Assembly (NCBI GenBank): GCA_026260175.1
Contig: JAKCWW010000375.1
Coordinates: 53,493 to 117,492, forward strand
Source of the DNA: Reticulitermes lucifugus
Lineage: Eukaryota > Arthropoda > Insecta > Blattodea > Rhinotermitidae
Length of the DNA: 64,000 bases
Direction: 5' to 3'
Within the stretch, counting starts at the first letter, position 1, and each line of letters begins with the position of its first letter. The notes beneath the pieces are model-generated. The model saw nothing but the letters and a program-made list of their open reading frames with translations. It was not told the DNA's origin and did not search any database. Position numbers and translations under genes: made by a program. Shown one piece after another: positions 47,711 through 58,515 of this stretch.

Positions 47711-50162
47711 TGTTCACTTGCACAACCCGGAAGTTTAAATTCATGGTAATTAATTAGGCACAAACCAGATTAGTTAATTAGCATACGTTATCCAGTGACT
47801 GAGAATAGCTCTTTCTGTCGGACCCAACTCAGCATGGACATTCTTAGGATATTACTTTTTGTCGGGAACATATCCAGTTCCAATAACATGATTTTCTCTT
47901 TTGAATAGAGAAGATGGAAGAAATTCAGTAAAACCACATTCAGCAACACTTAGAATTTAAATACCACTAAATTTTTAGGGTTTCCGTTGTCTGGGGTATA
48001 ATTCCGTGTTGACTGGTAATTAGTTGCTGGAGGTTTGGAAGATCTTACTGCGTCTGTATTCAGAGAAGTCTTCTTGGACTACCCTGAGGGTAGACGCAGT
48101 GTACTCCTCCGAAACCTTTTTAACTAATTGTAATCAATAAAGTTGCCGTACCTCAGAGGACTAATTTGCTTTTACTACTACGAAAAGGAGGCAGCAATCT
48201 CCTCCGAAACTCCGTAACAACTGGCTAAATCAACAGGGCGTAATTTATCGGAAGACTGTAATATTCAATAACAGGGCTGTCAAAAACTCATACCATACCC
48301 CCTATATTATTTCTATAGTAAACTACGATGTAAACTCAAATAACGTTTCGTCATCTCAAAATGACAATTTGAAAATAAGTTATGATTCGGCCTTTCCAGT
48401 TTGTACAGAGCCACGTGTCTCATATACACTTCTTGTTGAACGGTGTTGTGCAGTACTTCACTACGAACAACAGAATGTTCAGTAGGCCTACAATGTACTG
48501 ACTAAAATACATACATCAACTTCAAAGAAATTTGCTTTGAATTTTCCTAATAATAAAATATGAAGCTTGATCTGTGCGGAGAGGGTGATATACACTGCAC
48601 TCAAAACGGCGGACCCAACATGAGACATTGATGTATAAATTGAAATGCTTCAAACATCCACCCTTTTTCGTAACCTACGTTATTTTCCTTTTACGAGATT
48701 TTCGCCTCCTGATGGCGCAGCTGTCTGACGTCCACTTCCCTCCGCTACAGACTACGGTCTTTCAGGAACGATTCAATATATCCCTTCAGCTTTTGGGTTG
48801 ATATTCTTTCCAAGATCCCTTTTCTTCTTTACTTTTTCCAAAACATAACTATAACAGGTTCGTGAAGGGATTTTCTGTCTACTTAAGACGGGACAGAATT
48901 AACGAATTGCAGGGGTAAAAAATATGTCGGCAACTTAAGGGAGATTTTAAATAAATTTATTCCACAAATCTTCATGTGCTTTACTAATGAACTTGGAAAA
49001 GTATCATACATATGTTACAGAATACCTACATATTTTAACGGTTAATGCCCAGTTGTAATTACGCCTACAACCGGCTGTAACTCTATTATGCCATTCAGTA
49101 TACATTATCTGTTTCACACGACTCGCATAATAAATACCGATTATTTCCCTAAGATGCATTAATCGACTCGATTTTCGGATGTATATAGGATTTGTTCTCT
49201 GTATGGCAGGAAATGCAAATAAGTTAGACATACGTCATTCTTCACAAGGATAGTAAAATATTACCAATTAATATGCATTCAAAGCTTTCTTAATAATTTC
49301 TTAATACAAACACTGTTATGTCTCTATATGCATGGAACAGAGTCATTGAGAACTGAGGAGACAAATTCGCTCATCTGCTGAGCACAATCTCCGCCATTGA
49401 CGGGAAACAAATTTTCATTACCGTGATCTACTCTTTCCAGAGTCGTCCATATCATCTCCACATGATCGTAACTTCTTCCCTTTAGATCCATTTTAATACT
49501 GCTCTTCCTTCTACGTCAGGTCTCTCAGGCGTTCTTTTGTCTTCCTCTGTCACAACCAAAATTTGTATCTTTGCCTACTAGATTATAAAACACAGTGGGC
49601 CTTAAGTGCAAATGGGCAGAGAACCACAATTTTGGAGCAACTGTTTACATTTTGGCCGGAGAGGTCTGTATGTATATCAAAATTTAAGAGATACCGTACT
49701 TGATACGCAAGAAGACTCGCTTCATCTTCTCTGTACTATAGACAAAATGAATGGGGTATTTGTCACATGTTAGCCACATGTTCTGTCAGCGGTATTAACT
49801 CAAGCGTGAAAAATTTCCTTTTCTTCGCGAAATTGCATTCCTCTCTGGTCGCCATTTTTGTTTACTGCAGACACAAATCAACGTCTCAGTTCAAGTAACG
49901 GTCTTTCGGGTTCTTATACCGTCTAGGATTATGGGTTTATAGTGATGCTTCGGACAGAAGCAATGCCCCTTTCTTCAAGAGGAATTATTTTCATGTAGAT
50001 GAAACAAAAGTCTAAGGGTACAGAATTGCACTTTGCATAAGTCGAACTTCCTGTTTAGTTAAAGTATCCTACGTGTAAAACCCATAGCTGAAGTGTGAAA
50101 AATTGTACCTTATAATTTATTTATGTATTCAGACTACCACAACTAGCAAGAATACTGTATAT
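47711..50162. other. Gene-free stretch
   Basis: No convincing gene. A 75-codon minus frame at 49004-49231 is unassigned. 48700-48760 is slightly GC-richer, without recognisable content. Confidence 0.45.
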
Positions 50163-50280
50163 TCTTTATGTTTACTACAACATATTTCGGCCGATTTTTA
50201 TGGCCATCATCTGGTAATTGCACAGTTCACATAAAAGAGAAATTATATCTGGTACAGGCCTCTCCTTTACAGGCAGTGGA
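50163..50280 (-). mobile_element. Half-copy of the 4.4-kb hairpin family
   Basis: The minus strand reads 'ggagaggcctgtacc', then UUAC-CAGAUGA-U-GGCC...GGCC-GAAAUAUGUUGUAG, matching one arm of the 4407-4756 element (shared 'ggagaggcct' block at the same distance from the core). The core is mutated CUGAUGA to CAGAUGA, and no inverted partner arm is visible nearby. Confidence 0.6.
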
Positions 50281-50667
50281 CACCATAATTAGTACTAAAA
50301 TTATTATTCCAAATAATGGAATAATATTAAAATAAGAGAAAAATTAAAAACTGGTTAAAATCAAATATGTAACGCTAAGTTTTTCCCTTTATACATTTGT
50401 ATTGCTCAGAGTGCCCTGTAGACCGAAGTGGTTTTATCTTGCGGTGTGTAGTGGTTAAAAGCTTGTGACTAGCTTTCATGAATTTAACCTTTGGTATAGT
50501 ACAAGAAATTTGATTTCTTATCAAGTGTGACGTAATAGTCTCATTAATTTCCAGCCTGAAAATTAAAGAGACTGCCACGTCACACATAATAAGAAATCAA
50601 AGTAAGTATTTGAGGTTACATACAATATAAATTACCTTATTTATTTACCAATTCAATTAATACCAAA
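50281..50667. other. Gene-free AT-rich stretch
   Basis: Nothing recognisable. A 70-codon minus-strand frame is unassigned. Confidence 0.4.
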
Positions 50668-50698
50668 TTGGCTTACTTAATTGTCGTTATGTTCACAG

Positions 50699-51006
50699 CT
50701 GTATACTATTACCATACTGACATCAATATATCACTAAGTGTAAAAACTTGTATTTGTCTGGACTCAATAATAAAAAGTACACCTGTAAACAATTTCGACT
50801 TGTCAGGATTATTAGCGCGCCATAAATATTCCGGACTCAAGATTAACTTGTACTTTGTGGATATAAATGAGCCGACTGATGACGTAGGTTACCGTGTTTC
50901 AGCTTTGGTGGACCACGATGGACAAAATGTACGAGACAGTTCAACGTTAAAATTCGGACCAGTTTGTAACAAAATCAATACACGAAACGTTACACTGCCC
51001 ATCTGG
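50699..51006 (+). CDS. Candidate internal exon of an unrecognised protein
   Basis: A 308-bp block with a possible acceptor 'gttatgttcacag' ending at 50698 and a strong donor GG|GTAAGT at 51006/51007. It lies inside the largest clean plus-strand frame of the region (ATG at 50668, stop at 51016-51018, 116 codons). Residues include SGLLARHKYSGLKINLYFVD, DVGYRVSALVDHDGQNVRD and a possible N-glycosylation site NVTL before IW at the donor. The amino-acid mix is protein-like and unlike the low-complexity frames elsewhere. Alternatively it is a short single-exon frame with a hydrophobic start (MAYLIVVMFTAVYYY). I do not recognise the family, and flanking exons were not found. Confidence 0.4.
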
Positions 51007-51018
51007 GTAAGTGAGTGA

Positions 51019-51590
51019 AAACTAAAGAGAGAAGGAAATACGCAAAGAAATGAAGGCACAATAAGGTAAATTAACGAATGAGCCTGAAGTATACAAATGG
51101 AAACCAATGAACATGCATAAAAAGAAAGTACATTCCAGTCTATGAGGAGACGAGAATAAAGACAGTGATGTTAAAGTTTATAATAATAAGAAAACATGTG
51201 AAGGAAAAGCACGTAAGGACTACCGTCAGAGAATGAGGGGAAAGGAAGGATGAAGTGGAAGATAATAATGCAAGAAAATGAACGTAACTGTCTGGAATAA
51301 AAACGACAGAGACATGAGGAATTTAATAAAAGGGCAACTCAGAACACGGATGAAAAAACCAACAAGAAATCAATGTAGGCAAAGGGAGAAATAGATTAGT
51401 ACAAATACATAAGAACGGAAATAAAATATGACAATATATGAATCAAATTGAGAATAATATAAAGAAAACAAAGATGCATTGTGTAATAATCTGGAAAATC
51501 ATAGAATAGCTTATAGAAATCACGAGGAATGAGAAAATTAATAAGGCTAGAAAATGGAGAAGAAGAAACTTGTGCAAAAATTACATGTGG
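51019..51590. other. Purine-rich block
   Basis: About 570 bp with a strong A+G excess on the plus strand ('gagagaaggaaata', 'gaggggaaaggaagg', 'atggagaagaagaaac'). Not a simple repeat; frames on the pyrimidine strand are composition artefacts. Similar blocks occur at 53080-53410 and 56850-57060, and with opposite strand bias at 39115-39490 and 31930-32230. Confidence 0.55.
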
Positions 51591-51968
51591 TAGGTGTCTG
51601 AATTTAATTATGTGACTAAGCAGATAAAGAGCTTTTGTAACACACTGTGGACGTGTAAGTATATTACAAGAAACCCCTGTAGCGTGCACTACTATAACAC
51701 ATTCTTATTGAACACGATCCTACATACTTCGGCGAGCCGCATCACCAGGGTTCACACGAAAGCACGTGGAGATGCTACAGTTTAGGTTAAGATGAGAAAA
51801 TAACACAGATACAATAGAAAACTTACGTAAAAGTATAAAAACCTATACAATACGCAGTTAAAGAATTATTTTTGTAACACTTTAAAACTGTGTATATTTT
51901 ATAGTTTCTTTTTATTTATCTTTCCTATATTGTCTGTGTTATTTGCTCGTCGTGCCCTAAAAAATCTC

Positions 51969-52016
51969 TCCATATATTTTTATTTGATCCCTGATGATGA
52001 GACCAACCGAAAAGTA
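51969..52016 (+). other. Degenerate hammerhead-like motif
   Basis: CCUGAUGA, U, a weak helix II region (GAGACCAACC), GAAA, then AAAGU-AUAG-ACUUU as a clear 5-bp helix III with a 4-nt loop. Helix I is not evident. Low support on its own; noted because it has the same core and the same extra U as the better copies. Confidence 0.25.
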
Positions 52017-52810
52017 TAGACTTTTTAATTAATAAATATGTTTTTAGTATTGCATTCTGTCCGTAGTTCTTGTAATAGAAGAAAGAAGCGCCAAATATAC
52101 GAGAATGAAATGTGTAAATTTGAAGATTTAGGTGGAAAAGGAAAGCTAAACATAGCATAAAATAAGAAGTTAGTTAAAATCAAAAAGGATATCAGTGCGA
52201 AGGGGAACATAAGTAGGCATGTCTTGTAACAAAACCTCCATTACTGAAAGTCAATGTAATCTTTTCCCAGGATTATCTAATTAGCCCTACTTTGATATTC
52301 CACACATACAAAGACTGTTACTATTATGGTAATTTATGTCGCCAAAGTTTATATAATGATAATTATTTTTAGTCTATTTAAACAAATATTCTTTGTATTG
52401 GACAGCACCTTTATATATACCAAACGTAATACAAATTTGCATAAAATCAAGGCATCAAAATAAGGTTATTACATGCACGGAGACGGACACGTAAGACTAG
52501 TATCTGTTTTAGAATCTAAGCCAAAGGTTTCTTTTAGATTTTGATTGCATTATTATGTTACATATGCATTTAGTGCAATATAAATAATTTACTCTTGACA
52601 AAACATTTTATGGAACATCACGTCATACTTAATGCGCATACTGATAAAGCATTTCTATATGCTTAAATATTAATTTAAATCACATAAAAATTTTAAATGG
52701 AAAATACAGAACTCGAGGACTACTTTTCCAGTTATATTACAAGCTGAGCTGCTATTTAATTTAATTTCATTCTTTAGTATGTCTTACGACAGATCCGTAG
52801 CCGCTTCCAA

Positions 52811-52859
52811 AGCGAGTTCTCACTACTCGCACTAGATCGCACACTGTGGAGAACTCGCT
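52811..52859. repeat. 11-bp perfect stem with 27-nt loop
   Basis: AGCGAGTTCTC (52811-52821) and GAGAACTCGCT (52849-52859) are exact inverted repeats in a small GC-richer island within AT-rich DNA. Function unknown. Confidence 0.6.
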
Positions 52860-54795
52860 ATTTTAAAAAAAGTCATAAATTTAAATTTCAGAGAATTATT
52901 CGGAAACATAAGAATCACGATTAAATTCAGCCTACAGAATCTTTATGTAGAACTCCAATAAAATATTTCGCCCGAATTTGTTTCATTAGTTCTACATAAG
53001 AAAGGTATGGGCTGATATCTTTCTGTTACACTTTAATTGTAAGTGCTTAGAAAAGTGCAGTTTACTTCAAGGAAAACTGATTGCAAGAATTAGCTGAAAA
53101 TTCAACACTGTAAAAGAAGAATGAAAAAAGAGCAAATGGAGGCAAATGACTAAACAGGCAAGAAATGAAAAAGGGCAAATAACATAATAGGAGTAATTAT
53201 AAAAATACGAGGAAATTTTTTTCAAAGGAAGTGAAGGATTTTTTATCTGGGCTCTGAATAGTGAGAAGAAAATAAAACTTGAAGAATGAAGGAAATCCTG
53301 TGCAGAAGAAGGAACAAAACAAAGATTGAATTGTTACAAGAGATAAAAGAAATGCAAAGAAAGGAACTAAAATGTGTGAGAGAATCAGGACGGGGGAGGG
53401 AAACTCAATCACTCATCCGATAAGATGATAGAGATGTCGCAGGCCCGCTCGAAACGCCCCATAAAACCACCAAAAGAACGGTCCCTTCCCCTCCATTCCT
53501 ACTCGTCTCCCATAGGACTTCAGCGTCTCGAAGCTCGACGTCGGTTTTCTAGACGACACTGCTGAAACGCTAACCAAAATTGCTCCCCCGGTAGCATTTA
53601 TAAAGATGATGGTCCGCTTTACAGATTAGGTGAATGCAATGTCCTAATTACGTACTACAAGCTTCAGACTTTCAGGTTACACTTATGTGTGACCAATTTG
53701 TTTCACTGATATCAGGCACTTATATTACTACCACAACATACACAGGTTAAATCGTAAAATCTAATCAGCTGGGTCGGACAGGCAAAGCAACTCTCAACAT
53801 CTGGGCCTGAAGACGGGTACAGATCCTGTTCCTGAAACGCACTTACTGTATACGTTTTTACTTTTATTTATTTTAAGATAACAGACGACGAACAAACTCC
53901 ACGAAGATAATAATCTTAAACGCGACAACCCATCAACAGAATCTCATAAAAATATTCTGCTATAGCTACAGTAAAATTACCAACAGATATGCAGGCAGTG
54001 CCAAGCTACCGCTGACGCATTGCTTCCATTACATCGTTACATCCTTACATCCTCAAAGTCAATAAAGGCGTAATGACATGTTTCTTATCACTCCCTTTTT
54101 TAAATACATTTACACCTCAATTTCTGAGTTTGGAATAAAAGAGAGAACACAAGAGAGAAGTAGTGTAAACTTGCATCTTGTAATTCCACCGCAATGCTCA
54201 ACAGTTTTGGAAACCAACAAAAAGCTGACAATTCTGATTTTGTTATTAATTGTGAGCATCCACTCACACATTAAAAGGTATTTGTGATGCCATTTTGATC
54301 TCTATTGTAATCACTATCGCAAACATTTATTCCACACTTCTAATTACGTCCAATAAAATTTAAAAATTTATGTACAAATAAAATTGCATTAATTGTGTAT
54401 ATGTTTAAACGTGTATCGTTGTCATTTGCAGTAGTCCGGCGATCAATCAGACAGCAGGAAGAAGCATTAGGCGGGCCTAAGATTTGGCGGACTGTGACTC
54501 TTGTATTATGGGTACAAAGAAATACACGACACGCAAGTAGGAAACAGCAAAGGCTCATAATTCTTTATTTCATTTCATGAAGTGATGCAGGACGGGACTG
54601 TACTTACGCTGATTGGCTGTGTAAATGTGTGTGTGAGTGTGAGCGGATATTTGTGTAGTACGAGTACACAAAGGACGTATCTCATTAGGCCTATATCGAT
54701 ATTTTCAACACTCTTCACACTCTTAAACATGTGGTTTTTGACAATTTGGCTATAATTCCGTTTACAGTTCATAATCTGTCAGTACAATACATATT

Positions 54796-54813
54796 ATTAT
54801 TATTATTATTATT
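54796..54813. repeat. (ATT)n microsatellite
   Basis: About six perfect ATT units. Confidence 0.85.
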
Positions 54814-54959
54814 TATAAAAATTGTCCTTCCGGCCGGTGTGCAACTGCGGCAAATTCTATTTGTAATCAATTGGATGTCTTTAAAAGGCAACTTGTCACA
54901 CTTAGTCAGATGTGATATTTTATTACATTATTTCAAGGTGTTCTTAATAATTATTTAAG

Positions 54960-55133
54960 TAATTTTTGTTTGTTTGTTTGTTTGTTTGTTTTGGTTGTGT
55001 TTGTTTCATTTGTGTCCTGTTTATTCCGTTGTTATTTGTGTTTGTATGTTGTGCTGTTTCTGTAATTGGCCATCTGGCTGTTGACTCTACACATTAATAA
55101 ACTAGAATTGAATTGAATTGAATTGAATTATTA
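54960..55133 (+). mobile_element. Probable LINE 3' end with TTGAA repeat tail
   Basis: A (TTTG)n run (54966-54990) and a GT-rich tract lead into 'ggccatctggctgttgactc', 'attaataaactag' and then four to five AATTG/TTGAA pentamers (55107-55130). A short pentameric repeat directly after a unique 3' sequence with an AATAAA-like 'taataaac' is typical of non-LTR retrotransposon 3' ends. No reverse-transcriptase frame is recognisable upstream, so the copy is 5'-truncated or the call is wrong. Confidence 0.45.
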
Positions 55134-55404
55134 TTATCATCGTTAATTTTAAAAATAGTAGCTAAATTTCCTATAGTACCCGGCCTGTTTGTAATAATAA
55201 CTAACTTCTCTAACCACTCCGTCGCTTGCTCTGAACTGATACCTTATATTTCAGAGTTTTAATTAGCATAGCTGTCATTTTATAAGATAATATATTGCGT
55301 TCAGAAGGCTCGTAGCTGAATGAAATATGAGCGGGGAAATTGTTTGAATAATACTAAAATCGGAAAAATGAGTTACTTAGAGTAAACAGTGTCCTAGTGC
55401 CATC

Positions 55405-55500
55405 ATGCCTGTCCACCACAAATTCAGCACTTTTGTACTGGAATGCCACCCGGGTCTCGGCAGCGAGGCGCCAAGAACTAATATCTTGAGACATGGCATG
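55405..55500 (-). mobile_element. Highly diverged family B SINE
   Basis: 'gtccaccacaaattcagcac', 'cacccgggtctcggcagcga' and 'gccaagaactaatatcttga' followed by 'gacatggc' parallel the order of the 13.2-kb copy on the same strand ('gtccaccacaattcccacac', 'gacccgggatcgaacccgga', 'gactaaccgcctgagccatg' plus 'gc'). Confidence 0.45.
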
Positions 55501-56404
55501 GTCCCATTTAGTTAGTAACCGACTGCAGTATAAATGTCTTATGATATAAAAGGTGCTATATTATAACTAGATGTGTTGTGATAAGAAAGCCGCCTTTGGA
55601 TTAGGGGTATGAGAAACACAAGCCAGTATATTCAGTTTGCAGCTGCATTGTTGAAGGTTTCCCCCGCCATTACAGTCTAATCCCACTGTGAGCTTGCAAA
55701 TTGGTTACTCAGCTGATTCAACAACACAAATGTCTGCTCTACTGATGTGTGAAAGCATAGGCTAATTAATTCCTTCGTGAGCAGTGCTCGCCCTTCCTGG
55801 CACCCAGACTACACTGGTCACTATCGTCCGCTACCTGGAGCGCGTTTGAAGGCACCACGCTCTGAGACACATTTTAATAGCGTTCTTCCATCTACGCATA
55901 TAGCTCGTAAGTGGAATACTCCTTTCAGATTTTGAGTTAAAATTTGTTTTTAATTTATCATCCACTGTCTTATACTTAAGCCATTCGAAGTTTCCAATTT
56001 ATAATATTTGAATTAGCTCACTTAAATGGGTGTGCATTATCGTGCTGGCTCAACAGCACAAATGTCAAATATAAGACCAACACAACTATATAAACACAAT
56101 ACAGGTACACCAAAACATAAAACAAACAAAAAATGACAATAGAAAAATAAAGTAAGTTCTGTCTCATCAGCGTCATTTAATTACATAATGTTACGTCACA
56201 TTTTTGCTTATTTCCCTGACTAGTCAGCAACCACAAATAGCTTAAATTAAAATAGAATATTTATTGCACTACCAAAAAGTATTAAAAGTAATAAATATTG
56301 CTAGATAATAATATTTATTATTATTATCACCATTATTTATTTATTCATTTGCTGACTTAAGAACCCAAGGGTAAGTACAGTATCCTGACACAAACAGCAC
56401 GTAG
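55501..56404. other. Gene-free AT-rich stretch
   Basis: Contains an ATT/ATA-rich tract at about 56300-56345. No gene recognised. Confidence 0.5.
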
Positions 56405-56660
56405 GCTACGATGGCCTAGTCGGTGTAGTGACTAAAGCCTGGACAACAGTGGAATCATGGTGCGATTTCCAGCGTAAGCAAGAGACTTTCTCTTCTTCAA
56501 AGCGCCCAGACCGATTTTGAAGTCCATCCAGCTTCACCTATGGGGGAAATAACCCCGGAGGTAAAGCGGCCTGAAGCCTGAAGCTACACTTCACCTAGTA
56601 CCGAGCTTACAAATGAGTGGAGCTATACTTCACTCCCCATATGCTTTACTGACGTGCACA
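56405..56660 (+). mobile_element. Family A SINE, moderately diverged
   Basis: The head 'gatggcctagtcggtgtagt' (A-box-like) is followed by 'gcgcccagaccgattttgaa', 'catccagcttcacctatggg', 'aggtaaagcggcctgaagcc' and the tail 'ggagctatacttcactcccc'. The B box ('ggaatcatggtgcg') is degraded. Confidence 0.7.
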
Positions 56661-58279
56661 GTGGCAAATTTACAGTACCTTCAAATAACCGTACATTTCC
56701 ATTTCGTTCAGGTTTCGACGTGTTTCCAAATTGCTGAAAGATGTGATTAATCGACAATAAAGAGTCTTGTAAATACATCAGAATATACAATTACTGCCGT
56801 CACAGCAAGGTACTGGTTGGCTCTACAACAAAAGTTTTACCTTTACTTAACAGAACCTTCAGAAGGACGAAGGGAAAGGAAGTAGGAGGGAGGAGAGAGG
56901 AGAGAGGACAGAAAAGTTACGAAAACGTTTTTCTCCCCTTTTTCTGCTGTTTCGCGATTCAATAGTGTACGTGCTTCGGTAAGTGAATTGCTGTTAAAGG
57001 AGGGGCGGTAGAAAAGAAAGAGAAGAAAGAAGGAGAACAGCAGGGCCTTGAGTGAGACCCACAGGGAGTTTCGCTCTTTTAGAATTTCACGAGTCGAACT
57101 TTGACTCGCGCGCACAATAAACTTTTACCATGCTTCTAGAATAATGTATGCCCTCTCTTACACGTGCCATAGATAAACCACAACTACTACATTCGGCTGT
57201 TTCTCTCCCCTCCCCTCAAATGGTGTTTCATGTCTTGTCGAGGGGAAGAAAAATTTATATATCGGGAATTAGAAGAAAAAGTTTTTTTTCAGCTTTCTCC
57301 ATAAAAACGGGAGGTGTGGTAAGAAGGGGAACTTTAGATGTCTGAACCTGTTAATTCATGTTCTCAATTTAGAAATTTCGCAATAAGGATTTCAGATTTT
57401 ATTGTTAACACTATATGCTGGACTTTGTTGTGACTAACACACTCGTTGAAATTTTTTCCTTTCACTCTAATACTCAGAATAGGAACGGACGCTTTTAGAA
57501 TTTTCAGCCCCCTAGAAGGAACATGTTAGGGTAACGCAATTGTATTTCGTCTCACATTCAGTATTACTTGCAATACTAAGTTGTTCTACTGATTAACAGA
57601 AAGTACAGTTTTTGCAAAAAAAAAAAAAGTCTTTTTAAACAAATGAGTCAATTAGTTATGAAAAACAAAAACAAATTGCCCTTTTAATCGTACTGCTGGT
57701 CGTAGGACATAAACATAATTGCAGATATAAAGAAAAGCAGGAAAACCGTAATAATAAACACCTTACAGTATGTGAATATTAAAGATGCGAAATAAAATGT
57801 TTAAGAACAGGCCAAATCGTGGCAAAATTAGTTACAAAAATAAATTCTGTCATGACCCATATGAAAAGCGACAACACTTTATAAGTAAATGAAACAAGTC
57901 ATGTCTATTAGCAATCAGTTTACGTTTTTCGCGTTTACGTTATATGCTTCACAGAGTAAATATGTGATACAGAAACATGGGATTAAAACAAACAAGCGTA
58001 TAGAAATATTTGCAGGTAATTCGATCTAAAGATTGATACATGTATTTAGTTGTTTATTTATCAAGCAAGATTTCCAAGTGCTAAACGACATATTTGCCAT
58101 TTCGGAGGTACCCAGGACCAAATTCGAAGAGACAGCAAGCTATTCACTGTCCCTAGTCTGCGAATTCGTGGGTTTATTTAGTTCCATAAGGCATATGGTT
58201 ATATATATATATACATATATATATATATTCCTACACCCTACAGGTACATCCTCCTTTTGCACTCTACATAAAATTATGA
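56661..58279. other. Gene-free stretch
   Basis: 56850-57060 is purine-rich. A poly-A run of 12 lies at about 57617. A (TA)n tract lies at 58200-58229. Mirror frames at 56843-57115 are composition-driven. Confidence 0.5.
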
Positions 58280-58515
58280 AAGTAAAAACGTGTAGCACCA
58301 CTCATTCTTAATCTTGGAACTAGATGGAATATGTGGTCAATTTCACGTACCGGCCACTTTGCCTTCTGGGAAACAGCCAATGGGTACCACTGAATGAAAT
58401 GCTGGGTGGAACCCAGAAACGATCTTGGCGCTTCGGCGAAGACAAAAGCCTCTTTCCCCTTCTGCAAATCGTGCGAGTCGCCTTTTAACTACACTAACTG
58501 AGCTATGCCTCCTCA
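58280..58515 (-). mobile_element. Family A SINE, reverse orientation
   Basis: On the plus strand, 'gtgtagcaccactcattctt', 'ttggaactagatggaatatg', 'ggccactttgccttctggga', 'gggtggaacccagaaacgat' and 'ctttcccct' are the complement of the family A tail, middle and body. 'acactaactgagctatgcct' at its end is the complement of an A-box region (AGGCATAGCTCAGTTAGTGT). Confidence 0.75.

Larger units (their letters stand above)
51591..54959. other. Gene-free stretch
   Basis: Contains hammerhead-like motifs at 51969-52015 and about 53812-53840 (weak), a purine-rich block at 53080-53410 and a short hairpin at 52811-52859. At 53410-53570 a slightly GC-richer stretch carries a 47-codon frame of basic composition with no recognised family. 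Confidence 0.45.
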
